A stretch of DNA of 64,000 nucleotides from Thermohalobaculum sp963721105 (GTDB lineage Bacteria; Pseudomonadota; Alphaproteobacteria; Rhodobacterales; Rhodobacteraceae): contig CAVRHY010000010.1 in NCBI GenBank assembly GCA_963721105.1, forward strand, positions 1 through 64,000, given 5' to 3'. Below the pieces are notes generated by a model, which had not been told where the DNA came from, made no database searches, and saw only the letters and a program-made list of their open reading frames with translations. A program made the position numbers and the translations under genes. This document shows, in pieces, positions 1 through 10,375 of the stretch. The first letter of the stretch is position 1. Every line of letters begins with the position of its first letter.

Positions 1-149
1 TACCTGCACGCCTTCGAGACCGGGTCAGCGGCCCGGGCTGGCATCGGCGGATGGATCACCTTCTAAAACAGCGAGCGCCCGCATTCCGCGCTCGGCGGAC
101 GAACACCGGTCGAGGCCCATCAGGGCCCCAGCCTGAAGGCGGCGGCATG
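1..149 (+). pseudogene. IS3-family transposase (OrfB) C-terminal remnant
   Basis: The window opens inside a frame reading YLHAFETGSAARAGIGGWIT, then a TAA at 64-66, then NSERPHSALGGRTPVEA and a stop at 147-149. This is the typical C-terminal end of IS3-family DDE transposases, where the tract is normally WITxYNSERPHSALGG. The stop replaces the expected Tyr codon (TAC to TAA), so the gene is dead unless this is a base-call error. Its 5' part lies outside the window. The stretch 150-202 probably holds the element's right end, because recognisable restriction-gene sequence starts straight after it. No terminal repeat could be matched, since the other end is not in view. Confidence 0.75.
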
Positions 150-202
150 ATCAACAGGCAAGCTTAGCAGCGCCGCAAAACTGTCCGGAAAACGGGAACC
201 AC

Positions 203-379
203 CTCGATCCGATCCTGGACGAGCCGCAGAAGATGGAAGGCGCAGTGACCATGGAGGCGTTGCCGAAGTTCAAGCCGCTCTTCATCCTGCGCTACTCGGC
301 GACCCACCGCACCGAGCACAACCGGATTCACCGTCTGGACGCGCTGGACGCCTACAATCAGAAACTGGTGAAGAAGATC
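203..379 (+). pseudogene. Fragment of type III restriction enzyme Res subunit
   Basis: The frame reads LDPILDEPQKM, a DEPQ Walker-B-like motif II, followed by FKPLFILRYSATH and RLDALDAYNQKLVKKI. These three blocks, in this order and spacing, are characteristic of the helicase/ATPase part of type III restriction endonuclease (Res) subunits. Only about 59 codons survive of a protein that normally exceeds 900 residues. The 5' side is cut off by the IS3-type remnant, and similarity stops after KKI. No Mod methyltransferase is present. I infer that an insertion followed by deletion removed a former type III restriction locus. It is not functional. Confidence 0.7.
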
Positions 380-659
380 GGAAGGCGGCGCGCGCTCAAC
401 TCGGAAGCTCATGTTCTACTCCTGAACTACGCTCGCATTCCCAGCCCCCCACACTAATCTTGACCGGCGGTGCGGCCGTGGAATGGTGCGGTGGTGGCGC
501 GTTCTGCGCCATGGCGTTCGGTCCGCAGCATGTCCGTGGCGCATCAGCGTGCCCCGCCCTTATCCCTGCCCGCCGGCATGGTACGTCGATGCTCCCGCTT
601 GTCTTCTTCCCGACGTCGTTTAGTCTGCGTCCGACGCTTCGTTTTCAGAGGCATGCCTC

Positions 660-2780
660 TTGGCGCGACAATTCCCACGTATCCCGCTCCTCGCCTACGC
701 CGATCGCCTGTCCGCTCGGCCAGGCGAGACCGTAAGTGTCCAGGTTTCCTCCGACGGGTCCGAGCCCTTCACGGTTCGGCTGACGCGATCGATCTCGGCC
801 GATCCGAACCCGGCCGGCCCCGGCATCATCGAGGAGCCGGTGGAGGCGGCGTTCGCCGAGAGCTATCCGTCGCGCCGGCAGTCCTTCAACCCGGGCTCCT
901 ACGCCGTGGTCGAGGCGGGGCCTGCGGTCGGGGGCGCGCTGTCCCTCTCGGTCCGCATATGGCCGACGCTGCCCGGCGCGGGCGAGCAGGTGATCGTCAG
1001 CGCCGGCGGGCTTGAGCTGTTTCTCGACGGCAACGGGGCGCCGGCCGCGCGGCTCGGCGGTGCGCTGCTCGGCACGGGCGTGCCGCTCCTGGTGCGCGAG
1101 TGGTACACGCTCGAGCTGACGCACGACCCCGCCACAGGTCGCGCGACGCTGAAGCAGATGCCGGCGGGGATCTGGGCCAAGCCGGCCGAGGCGTCCGCCG
1201 ACGCGCCGGACTTCCGCTTCGCGCCCGGCGCGCCGGTTGTGATCGCCGCCGCCATACGCGACGGCGCCGCCGAGCGGCACTTCGACGGCAAGATCGAGGC
1301 GCCGGCGATCCGTGATGCCGGTGCCGTCGTCGCGGCCTGGGATTTCGCGCGCGACACGATGACGACCTGGATCCGCGACGCCGGGCCGAGCGCGCTGGAC
1401 GGCGTGCTGGTCAACCACCCGGCGCGAGCCATGCGCGGCATGGACTGGGACGGCTCCGAGATGTGCTGGCGCCACAAGCCCGATCACTACGGCGCAATCC
1501 ACTTTCATGATGACGACATCTACGATTTCGGCTGGGAGACGGACTTCACCTGGGCGGTTCCGGACGGCCTGCCCTCGGGCATCTACGTGGTGCGCCTTCG
1601 GTGTGGCGAGCACGAGGATGCGGTGCCGGTCTTCGTCTGCCCGCCCCGCGGCCGGCGCAGGGCGAAGCTGGCGGTGCTGGTCTCGACCTTCACCTATGTC
1701 GTCTACGGCAACAACGCGCGCGTCGACTTCCGCCCGTCCTGGCTCGAGCGCATCGCCAAGTGGAACGCCTATCCCTGGAACCCGGCCGAGTACCGCGAGC
1801 TCGGCCTCTCGACCTACAATTTCCATTCGGACGGATCGGGCATCTGCCACGCCTCGCACCTGCGGCCGCTCCTGACGCTCCGGCCCGGCTACATCACGTA
1901 TGGCTCCGGAGAGGGATCGGGGCTCAGGCACTTCCAGGCGGACAGCCATCTGATCGCCTGGCTGCACCACCAGGGCATCGACTACGACATCCTGACCGAC
2001 CGCGAGTTGCACGAGGAAGGCGCGTCTGTCCTCGAGGGTTACAGCGCCGTCACGACCGGCAGCCATCCCGAGTACCACACGCCCGAGACTCTCGACGCGC
2101 TGACCGCCTACCGCGACCGCGGGGGGCACCTGATGTACCTGGGCGGCAACGGGTTCTACTGGCGCGTCGCGACCCACGGGCAGGAGCCCGACCTGATCGA
2201 GATCCGCCGCGCCGAGGGTGGCATCCGCGCCTGGGCCGCCGAGCCCGGCGAGTACTTCAACGCCTTCGACGGCGGTTATGGCGGGCTCTGGCGGCGCAAC
2301 GGCCGGCCGCCGCAGATGCTGGCGGGCGTCGGCTTCACCGCTCAGGGCCAGTTCGAGGGATCGTACTACCGCCGCAGCGCCGAGAGCCACGCGCCGGATC
2401 TCGCCTGGATCTTCGACGGCATCGAGGGCGAGATCCTCGGCGATTTCGGATACAGCGGCGGCGGCGCGGCAGGCTTCGAGCTGGACCGCGCCGACCCGCG
2501 ACTCGGTTCGCCACTGACCGTGCGCATCCTGGCCAGCTCGGAGGGCCTCGGGCCGAGCTTCGTCCTGGTGCACGAGGAGCAGCTCACGCACCTGACGACA
2601 TGGGCGCAGCAGCCGAAGGAGCAGCTGGTGCATGCCGACATGGTCTGTTTCGACGTTCCGGGCGGCGGCATGGTGTTCTCGACCGGCTCGATCACCTTCT
2701 GCGGGTCGCTGCCGTGGAACGGGTTCGACAACAACGTCTCGCGGCTGGTGAAGAACGTAATGGGCCGCTGCCTCCAATAG
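660..2780 (+). CDS. N,N-dimethylformamidase large (beta) subunit-like protein
   Basis: This 706-residue protein has the layout of the large subunit of N,N-dimethylformamidase, which hydrolyses DMF to dimethylamine and formate. The N-terminus (RIPLLAYADRLSARPGETVS) is the family start. A LamG-like beta-sandwich insertion lies at about residues 85-235 (REWYTLELTHD, WDFARD). The C-terminal catalytic half carries YVVYGNN, YNFHSDGSG, TGSHPEYHT and GGNGFYW. The characterised enzyme uses a mononuclear iron with Tyr/Tyr/Glu ligands, and conserved Tyr and Glu residues of this half are candidates. The start is a TTG at 660; no better ATG is in frame. No small (alpha, about 130 aa) subunit gene flanks it. 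The gene is intact although both neighbours are relics. Substrate is not provable from sequence and could be another formamide or amide. Confidence 0.75.
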   Translation: MARQFPRIPLLAYADRLSARPGETVSVQVSSDGSEPFTVRLTRSISADPNPAGPGIIEEPVEAAFAESYPSRRQSFNPGSYAVVEAGPAVGGALSLSVRIWPTLPGAGEQVIVSAGGLELFLDGNGAPAARLGGALLGTGVPLLVREWYTLELTHDPATGRATLKQMPAGIWAKPAEASADAPDFRFAPGAPVVIAAAIRDGAAERHFDGKIEAPAIRDAGAVVAAWDFARDTMTTWIRDAGPSALDGVLVNHPARAMRGMDWDGSEMCWRHKPDHYGAIHFHDDDIYDFGWETDFTWAVPDGLPSGIYVVRLRCGEHEDAVPVFVCPPRGRRRAKLAVLVSTFTYVVYGNNARVDFRPSWLERIAKWNAYPWNPAEYRELGLSTYNFHSDGSGICHASHLRPLLTLRPGYITYGSGEGSGLRHFQADSHLIAWLHHQGIDYDILTDRELHEEGASVLEGYSAVTTGSHPEYHTPETLDALTAYRDRGGHLMYLGGNGFYWRVATHGQEPDLIEIRRAEGGIRAWAAEPGEYFNAFDGGYGGLWRRNGRPPQMLAGVGFTAQGQFEGSYYRRSAESHAPDLAWIFDGIEGEILGDFGYSGGGAAGFELDRADPRLGSPLTVRILASSEGLGPSFVLVHEEQLTHLTTWAQQPKEQLVHADMVCFDVPGGGMVFSTGSITFCGSLPWNGFDNNVSRLVKNVMGRCLQ

Positions 2781-4354
2781 TGTGCGCCGAGGCGTCGGCG
2801 GACGGCCGCACGCGCCCAGACAAGCGCCTCGTCGAGTTGTCGCGCAGACTGCTCGGGTAACCCGAGCTGCCAAAGGCACCAGCTCCGATAGTTGCCTGCC
2901 GCAACGCGCGGGTCGTGCCCAAAGCTCAGCTTGAGGTCGCCATGCGTCTCGGGCCGATAAACTTCGATCGACTGGTCCGCAAGCGCAAGCGCCTTCCGAA
3001 AGCCGCCGGCATGAAAGCTCTCGAGCGCCAGGATCCTCAGTCCGATCAGATGCGGGCCGTTGTCCTCCTGCGTCTCCGCGATCTCGGTGAAACGGTCAGC
3101 GAGATCGGCCGAACCGCTCGCCGCGATGTAGCGCCCCGCCCAGAGGCCGTGGATCGCCGCAAGCTGGAGTGCGGCGTCGCCGGTCTGGTCAGCGAGCGCC
3201 ATCGCCCTCTCGAACGCCGCCAGCGTAGCCGCGCCCTGGTATCCCTCGCTGGCCATCAGCGCCTGCCCGAGCTCGACCTGGATCGCCTGTTCGCGCAGCG
3301 TCCAGTGCGGCCCGGGGCCGAGCGCGCCGCACAGGCGCACCGCCGCCTCGAAATCCGCGATGGCCTCGCGAAACGCCGGTCGGATCACTGCTGCGCGACC
3401 GGCCTCCTCCCACGCGTCCGGCGCGGCCTCTAGGCGGCCGGCGGCCTCGGCGTGCTGGGCGCGGATCTCGGGCGCCGCGTCGCCGCGCGCGACCAGGACG
3501 TCGTGAAGCTGGCTGTGCAGCGTCACGCGGCGCGCTTTCAAAAGGCTCTCATAGGCCGCGTCGCGCACCAGCGCGTGCTTGAAGAGATAGGTCGCGTCCG
3601 CGCCCGCCCCCCGGCGGAACACCAGCTCCGCGCCGACTAGCCGGTCGTGCGCGCCGGCGAGCTCCGCCGCGGGCAGGGGCGAGAGGGCGGCGAGGGTTGC
3701 ATGATCGAAGGCGTGGCCGATGACCGCGGCGGTCTGCTCGACCTCCTTGACGCCGTGCAGCCGGTCGAGCCGGGCCATCAGCGAGTCGTGCAGGGTCGCC
3801 GGCATCGCCAGCGTGCTGGGCGGACCGTCAAGCTCGTAGGCGTCGGCTGTCTCGCGCAGCGCGCCGGACTCCACCACCGCCTTGGTCATCTCCTCGACGA
3901 AGAGCGGCACGCCGTGGGTGCGCGCGGCGGTCTGATCGACCAGCGACTCGGGCAGCCTGCGCCCGCCGGTGATGCGTGCGATGATCGAATGCGTCGCCGC
4001 GCGCCAGGCGGTTGGCCTCGGCCACGACCACTGGCCGGGACCGGCGACGCCCTGAAGCCGCGCGACGAGGTTCGGAGTGTCGCCGACGACGACCTCCTCC
4101 CGCGCCGCGCCCTTGCCGACGAGATCGCCGACCACCACCAGCCCGGTCGCGACGCCGACGCGGCAGGCGAGCGGCGCGCCGCCTCACTGCAGGCGGGTCA
4201 CGGCCGCGACGATGGAGAGGCTGGCGCGCACCGCGCGCACCAGCTCGTCCTCATGGGCGCGCGGCCGGCCGAAATAGGCCAGCACCCCGTCACCCATGAA
4301 CTTCGCCACGTGCCCCCGACGCGCGCGATCTCGCCCGCGACGGCGTTCTGGTTA

Positions 4355-5190
4355 GGACGTGGCCCCATAAAGGGTATTCCTTTTGAGGGCCGGCGGTGAT
4401 TCAACCTCCTGAATAGAGGAGGTTTCGATGCGACGCCCCGAACTGAGCGACGAGGAATGGGCGATCATCCAGCCGCTGCTGCCGAACAAGCCGAGAGGTG
4501 TGCCGCGGGTCGACGACCGTCGCGTGCTGAACGGCATCCTGTGGCGGTTCCGGACCGGCGCGCCCTGGCGCGACATACCCGAGCGCTATGGGCCGAGAAC
4601 GACGCTCTACAACCGCTTCGTGCGATGGCGAAAGGCAGGCGTCTGGGACAGGCTTCTGGAGGCGGTCTCAAAGGCTTACGATGGCGAGATCGTCATGATC
4701 AACTCGTCGTGCGTGCGCGTGCACCAGCACGGCGCCGCCCCCAAAAAGACGACGGGGATGGTTGCATGGGACGCTCCCGGGGCGGGCTGACGACGAAGAT
4801 CCATGCGCTCGTCGACGCCGAGGGCCGCCCGGTGCGGATCACGCTGACCGCCGGGCAGGCGGGCGACGCGCCGGCAGCGCCCGAACTCCTCGAGATGCTC
4901 GCCCCGGGCGCGACGCTGATCGCCGACCGGGCCTACGACACCGACGCGATCCGCGGCCTCGCCGCCGAGCGCGGCGCCTGGGCGAACATCCCGCCGCGCG
5001 TGATCCGAAAGGACAGCTTCGCCTTCAGCGGCTGGGTCTACCGCCAGCGCAACTGCATCGAGCGGTTCTTCAACCGCCTCAAGCACTTCCGGGGCCTCGC
5101 TACCCAATACGGCCGAAACCCGGAGAACTTCCTCGCCGCCATCAAGCTCGCCGCAATCCGCATTTGGCTGGCGACATATAGTCCACGTCC
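4355..5190 (+). mobile_element. IS5-family (IS427-like) insertion sequence, 836 bp
   Basis: The ends match as inverted repeats: GGACGTGG at 4355 and CCACGTCC ending at 5190. Each end is flanked by TA (4353-4354 and 5191-5192), the usual target duplication of this group. The size and the two overlapping transposase frames fit the IS427 group. It sits in the cyclase domain of the signalling-gene relic, in the opposite orientation. Removing the element and one TA leaves the host with one extra base relative to the expected frame, so decay continued around the insertion or a base is wrong. Confidence 0.85.
4428..5190 (+). pseudogene. IS5-family transposase, two overlapping frames, catalytic Asp replaced
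   Basis: Frame 1 (from 4428, stop at 4788-4790) begins MRRPELSDEEWAIIQPLLP and ends after VRVHQHGAAPKKTT. Frame 2 carries CMGRSRGGLTTKIHALVDA, IADRAYDTDAI and RNCIERFFNRLKHFRGLATQ. The frames join by a -1 shift at the run CCCCCAAAAAG (4738-4748), as is usual for IS427-group elements. The second catalytic Asp (ADRAYD) and the Glu (CIERFFNRLK) are present. The first catalytic Asp, normally MIDSxxVRVHQH, is Asn here (MINSSCVRVHQH, near 4698). Frame 2 has no stop before the right end. The enzyme is probably inactive. Confidence 0.8.
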
Positions 5191-5549
5191 TAGGCGCGGA
5201 TCACGCCGCCCATGTCCTTGGGATCAAGTTGCGCCGAGAGTGCCGTCGAGCCGACCAGATCGACGAACATCACCGTCAGCTGCCTGCGTTTCGCCTCCGA
5301 CGGCGCCGTCGACGGCGCCGAGGTGCCGGAGCGGACTGTCGAAGCGGAGGACGCGCCCTCCGCCACCCCCTTGAGCGCGGCGATGGCGTCTACCAGCTTG
5401 CGTCGATGCCCGATCGACGCCACGCCCAGCCCTCGGAGATCGTCCGCGGTTAGGCCGGCGGCGACGTCCGCGTCCACGTCGTTCTCGCGGAATGCGGCCT
5501 CGTAGCGGGACAGGCCCAGCGCGCCCAGCCATTCACCGACGTCCCGCAT

Positions 5550-5968
5550 GCATGCGTCTCCTTCGCTGTGCGCATGGCGCGGCATGCAATGGTAGCTTCT
5601 CGCGAACGTGCGGTCTCCTTGATTGGACCGCGATCGGATAATTGCGACCCTCGATCGATGGTCGCGACCGCCTTCTGTCGAGAATGCGGGCCAGCGGCGC
5701 TCCGCACAAGGTTCGGCTCAGGGCCGAGAGCGGCGGCCTCTCCGTCTCGACGAGCGAGCCGGCTTCGCGCAATGCCGCATGACGGCCTGACCCAAATCTG
5801 CCGATTGTGCCGACTTGACTCGCTTCCGGATCTGGCCGGCTCCGGGTATCCGGCCCAGGCTCCCGAAGGTCGACGATCGAACGATCTCGTCCGCCGATGC
5901 CCACAGGCTGCGATCACTGGTGGATGACGGCAGCTTGACGACGCCTTGCGCTGGCGCGGCCCTCCGTC
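5550..5968. other. Intergenic stretch between two divergent relics
   Basis: About 420 bases lie between the start of the SAM-cyclase relic (leftward) and the start of the DUF2339 gene (rightward). It would have held both promoters. I see no convincing -35/-10 pair, hairpin or conserved reading frame. The composition is a little less GC-rich than the neighbouring genes. Confidence 0.4.
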
Positions 5969-8418
5969 ATGGAATTTATTGTGCTCGCATCTCTGATTCT
6001 CGTTCTGATCATTGGCTTTCCGATTTTCATCGTTGTCCAGCTGGTTGGGCTGACGGCGCAGGTTCGCATCCTTGAGAAGCGTCTCGCCGACCAGGAATCC
6101 AGGCTGGCGCCGTTCCACCCCGTTCCGGCAGCGCCTGCCTCGGAAGCCTCCTCGGCTCGCGATGGTGCGGAAGCTCCTTCGGCGACCGAGCCGCCGAGAG
6201 ACGAAGGGCCCGGGCGGCCCCTCGCGACCATCGACCCCGCATGGGTTCTGCCGCCGACGGGGGAGATGGTCGCTCCAGCGGCTTCGGTCGGGGCCTCGGC
6301 CCGGGTGTCGAAGGTCGTGCGCGCCACGGGGTCATCGACAGCGGTGGGGCAGGCCCCGGCCCGGAACTTCGAGGAAGCGCTCGCATCGCAATGGATGGTC
6401 TGGCTGGGCGCACTCACGATCGGGCTGAGCGCCGTATTCCTGTTCACCTACGCCGCCGAACAGGGCTGGCTGGGGCCGACGACCCGTTTCGCGCTCGGCC
6501 TGCTGCTCGGGCTCGCCCTGATCGGTGCCGGGGAATGGATGCACCGCCACGCTCCGGCGGCGGTCACGCGGGCGATCCGCGCGGACTTCGTACCGCCTGC
6601 GCTCACGGCCTCCGGGCTGTTCGCGCTGTTCGTCAGCCTTTTCGCCGCGCACGCGCTCTACGGCCTGATCCCGGCATGGCTTGCCTTTCTGGCGCTCGGC
6701 GCGGTCGCCTTCGCAGCCCTCGCGCTGTCGCTCCGGCAGGGATGGTTCGTCGCGCTGCTGGGGCTTGTCGGCGGGTTCACCGTCCCCGCGCTGCTGGAGA
6801 GCGAGTCGTCGAACCCGCTCCCGGTCTTCCTCTACATCTTCGCCGTGGCGGCTGGCTGCCTCGGCCTGATGGTCTGGCGCAGATGGTGGTGGCTCGCCTT
6901 CGCGACCCTGTTCGGCGCACTCGCCTGGCCCGTCCTCTGGCTGATCGGGCCGTGGACGCCGGCGGATCAGGGGGTGCTCGGATTCTATGCCGTGGCGCTT
7001 GCCGGCCTGTTCGCCCTGTTCAGCGTGGGGCTGCCCGTGAAGCTTCCGGGGACGCCCGCGACGACCTGGCTGGTCGCCGTGCTGTCTGACACGGCGGGAC
7101 TTGGGTTTGCGCTCAGCGGAGCGCTGGTGGTGCTGCTCGCCATCGCGCACGACTTCAACGAGGCAGCGTTCGTTTTTCTCGGACTCTACGCGGCCGTCGG
7201 GCTCGGCTTCGGGCTGCGGCGCGCGACATTCGAGGGCCTCGCCGTCGTCGGCGCCCTCGTCACGGCGGTGGCCTTCCTCGCCTGGCCTGCGCCCGCCGAA
7301 GTCTCCATCCCGTCAGAGCTCGCGCGGCTCGGTGTCGAGAGCTACAGGACCGCCTTCGGCCCCTATGTCATGCCCCCAGAATTCGTTGCCTTCGCACGCA
7401 GTCTGCTCGCCTTCGCAGGCCTGTTCGGGATCGGCGGGTTCCTCGCGCTCAGGCGGGCCGAGACGCCTGCCGTCTGGAGTGCGATGTCGAGCGCCATGCC
7501 GCTCTTCTGCCTCGCCATGGGCTACTGGCGTATCGGCGCCTTCGAGATCGACGTCCAGTGGGCGGCGCTCGCATTCGGGCTGGCAGTGCTGAACCTCGTC
7601 GCCGCAGCCTTGTTGCCACGGATGATCGAGCGTCGTGACAGCGACGTGTCACTCGCTTTCTACGCTGCCGGTTGCACGGCGGCCCTGGCACTCACCTTCA
7701 CCTCCCTGTTCCGCGAGGCCTGGCTGACCGTGGCGATCTCGCTCGAGGTGGCGGCGCTCGGCTGGCTGTGGACGCGCCTGAAGGTCGAGGAGTTGCGGCT
7801 GATCGGCTTCGCTGCCGTCGCCGTCGTCATCATTCGTCTCGTGCTGAGCTATGAGGTCGTCGACTATGACGCGCCGGGCGGCGGGATGTTCAGCTGGGTG
7901 ATCTACGGCTACGGCATTCCCGCCATCGCTTTCCTCTGCGCCGCGCGCCTGTTCCGCGAGCGTCCATCGGACCCGCTCGCGGCCCTCTGCGAAATCGCCG
8001 GCGTCGGCTTCGTCTTCCTGCTGGTTGCCCTGCAGCTGAGGATCTGGACATCCGGCGCCATCGATTTTCCGCGATACGACCTGTTTGACCAGTCAGTCCA
8101 GTCGTTCTGGTGGCTGATCGCCGCCGCGCTCCTGCTCCGACGCGAGCTGGACGAGCGCGCCCCGTGGGCCTGGTTCGGCGGGGCCGGCCTTCTCGGCCTG
8201 TCGATGCTGCAGATTGCCTTCGGACAGGTGATCGCCAACAACCCGGTGCTGAGCGACGAGCCGGTTGGTGCCCTGCCGCTTCTTAACCTGCTCGGCCTCG
8301 CCTATCTTCTGCCCGCCGTGATGCTCTGGATTCTCGCCTCAGGCCGCGGGTTCAAGATTGCGGCGTGTCCAGCGACATTCGGAACTGGCCCGGGGGCGAC
8401 ACGAAGAACTGGCCCCCT

Positions 8419-9056
8419 TCAGCTCGATGCAGTTTCTGTTTCGGGTGCCGCAGCGGGCTTCTGCAGGCGCCCGCTGCGGCGTTTCTCGCGCAGCCGATAG
8501 CTGTCGCCGCGGATCGTGATCACGTGGCTGTGGTGGAGCAGGCGATCGAGGATCGCGGTGGCGACCACCGGGTCGCCGAAGACGCTGCCCCACTCGCCGA
8601 CGGCCCGGTTCGAGGTGATCAGCATCGCGCCCCGTTCATAGCGGCGGCTGACGAGTTGGAAGAAGAGATGTGCGGCGTCGGGTTCGAGCGGCAGGTAGCC
8701 GAGCTCGTCGACGATCAGGAGCTTCGGCTTGGCGAAGTGCGTCAGCCGCTCCTCGAGGCGGGCGGTGCCGCCTGCGCCTTGGCCAGGTTGGCGACCAGCT
8801 CCATCGCCCCGGTGAAGAGCACCGTATAGCCGGCGACGATCGCTGCGCGGCCGAGCGCCACCGCCAGGTGCGTCTTGCCCACGCCCGGCGGACCGAGCAG
8901 CAGGAGCGCGTCGCCGTTGGCGATGAAGCGCCCGGTCGCGAGGTCGCGGATCTGCGCCTTGTCGACCGAGGGCTGGGCAGCGAAGTCGAAGCCGGTCAGG
9001 TCCCGCACGAACGGGAACTTCGCCAGACCGAAGCTCATGTCGATCCGCCGCGGCAC
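8419..9056 (-). pseudogene. istB: istB, IS21-family AAA+ ATPase, 3' part
   Basis: The minus strand encodes RRIDMSFGLAKFPFVRDLTG, a Walker A (LLGPPGVGKTHLAVALG), Walker B (LLIVDELGYLPLE) and sensor region (MLITSNRAVGEWGSVF, HVITIRGDSYRLREKRR). This is the IstB helper ATPase that partners IstA. Its N-terminal domain is in the inverted segment. A one-base deletion near 8768 (after LAKAQA, before RLEERLTHF) also shifts the frame. It is non-functional as sequenced. Confidence 0.82.
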
Positions 9057-9061
9057 CTCCC

Positions 9062-10375
9062 CGGATCACACGGCCCGCGGCGCCGGCGACCCCATCGAAG
9101 TGGGCGCGGTCGAACGATGCGCCGAGCGTGATGCCGGCGCTGCTGCGCCCGCTGGCCGAGTACGAGGCCGCGGCCGGAGGGGCCTGGTGATGGGCGCCGA
9201 GATGCAGTCCGAGCTTGACCGGATGCTGACGCGACTGAAGCTGACCGCGGTCCGGGATCAGCTCGACACGCTCCTCGACGAGGTCGCCCGTTCGGAGATG
9301 ACGCTGCGCGATGCGCTGGCGTTCCTCTGCGAACGCGAGATCGCGCGCAAGGACCAGCGTCGCTCCACCGCGCAATCGGGCCCGACGCGCCGGCTCAGCT
9401 CGCGCGTCGCCAGGAACGGTCCGCATCGCGGCAGGGGCTTCAGCTTCCCGGCCTCGTCGCGGGCAAATCGCAACACCGGAGCCTCGCCGGTCGTGCCGTG
9501 CACCCGCTGGTCGGCGATCTCCCGCGTCCAGCGCGCCAGATGGGCCTCGAGTGCCTCGAAGGTCTCGAAGCGGCGGCCGGCGACGGCATGGCGCTTCACG
9601 TAGCCGACGCCACGCTCGTCCTTTCCCTTGGTCCGCGGCCGATAAGGCGCGCAGGCCTGGACCCGGAAGCCCCAGTGCCGCGCGAAGGCATGCAGCTTCG
9701 GGTTCAGCACCACCTCGCGGCTGGCCACGTCGTGGCTCAGGATCAGCGCGCGGGCGTTATCGAGCAGCACCTCCGCCGGGACGCCGCCGAAGGCTGCGAA
9801 GGCGCTCTCCATCCCCGCGAACCAATGCTCCTGCCGCTCGCCGGGAAACGCCCGCACGTGGATTCGCCGCGAGTAGCCGAGCGTCGCCACGAAGAACGAC
9901 ACCAGCCGCAGCGCGCCGTCGATCTCGACCCGCCGTTGACCGAAATCGATCTGCAACTGCTCGCCCGGCCGGGTCTCGAAGCGCACCGTCGCCCGCGCCT
10001 CGGCGCGCAACGCCTGGCGCAGGTGAACAACCGCCCGCTCCACCGTGCGCAGGCTCACAATGACGCCCTTCTCGCTGGCAAGCTCCTGGCGCACCACGTC
10101 GGCGTTGCCACCATGACGGCGGAAGCGCTCATCGAGCCAGACTTCCAACCCGTCCAGGGCCTTCGGGCGCGGAGGCGGCGACGGTCTGCGCCATTCGCCC
10201 TCCCTCAGCCAACGCCGAGCCGTCGTCCGCGAGCACCCGAGCTCCGCCGCAATCCGACGTGCCCCCAGCCAAGCGCCTTCAGCTTCAGCATGGCCGACAC
10301 ATCGTCCGGCTCCAGCATCTCGTCCCTCCGCAGACCCCCGGTCCGCGGCAGCGTCGTCGTCGTCAACATGGTCAT
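9062..10375 (-). pseudogene. istA: istA, IS21-family transposase, broken
   Basis: It begins at the ATG at 10375 with an HTH region: MLEPDDVSAMLKLKALGW, then after a one-base deletion in a G run near 10267, RRIAAELGCSRTTARRWLRE. The DDE core follows: ETRPGEQLQIDFGQRRVEID, ALILSHDVAS, and KDERGVGYVKRHAV. After GPDCAVE at about 9364 the reading is cut by inverted DNA. A short IstA-like piece (FDRAHFDGVAGAAGRVI) reappears at about 9124-9062. The expected AYSVPW region between them is absent. The C-terminus (LLRPLAEYEAAAGGAW, stop) is found on the other strand. Confidence 0.82.
9128..9361 (+). pseudogene. Inverted segment: IstA C-terminus plus IstB N-terminus on the opposite strand
   Basis: On the plus strand the sequence reads PALLRPLAEYEAAAGGAW and a stop at 9188-9190. 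The stop overlaps the ATG at 9190 of MGAEMQSELDRMLTRLKLTA, which continues to LCEREIARKDQRR. This is the normal istA/istB junction (TGATG overlap) and the IstB N-terminal helical domain. The rest of istA and istB lies on the minus strand on both sides. IstB should continue directly from KDQRR into IDMSFGLAKF, which is found at about 9045 on the minus strand. Confidence 0.8.

Larger units (their letters stand above)
2800..5549 (-). pseudogene. Relic of SAM domain / class III cyclase / AAA / TPR signalling protein, split by an IS5-family element
   Basis: Reading leftwards from 5549, the frame encodes a SAM domain (VGEWLGALGLSRYEAAF) and the start of a class III nucleotide cyclase (RRQLTVMFVDLVGSTALS). 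The IS5-family element interrupts after GGVIRA. The frame resumes at about 4350 with QNAVAGEIAR and, after shifts, VAKFMGDGVLAYFG and VGDTPNLVARLQ. It then jumps directly to IIARITGGRRLPESLVDQ, the late part of an AAA/NACHT-like ATPase, followed by TPR-type helices. The Walker A region is missing, so there is a large internal deletion. There are at least three frameshifts. The 3' end stops being homologous near 2800, next to the DMFase-like gene. Intact relatives are about 1100 residues long. It is clearly non-functional. Confidence 0.85.

Noticed and set aside
645..2879. Long antisense frame opposite the dimethylformamidase-like gene (and similar frames opposite the kinase at 14001-16235 and phoX at 38591-39334)
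   Set aside because: Arg/Ala/Gly-rich shadow translations with no family features; the sense frames encode recognisable proteins.
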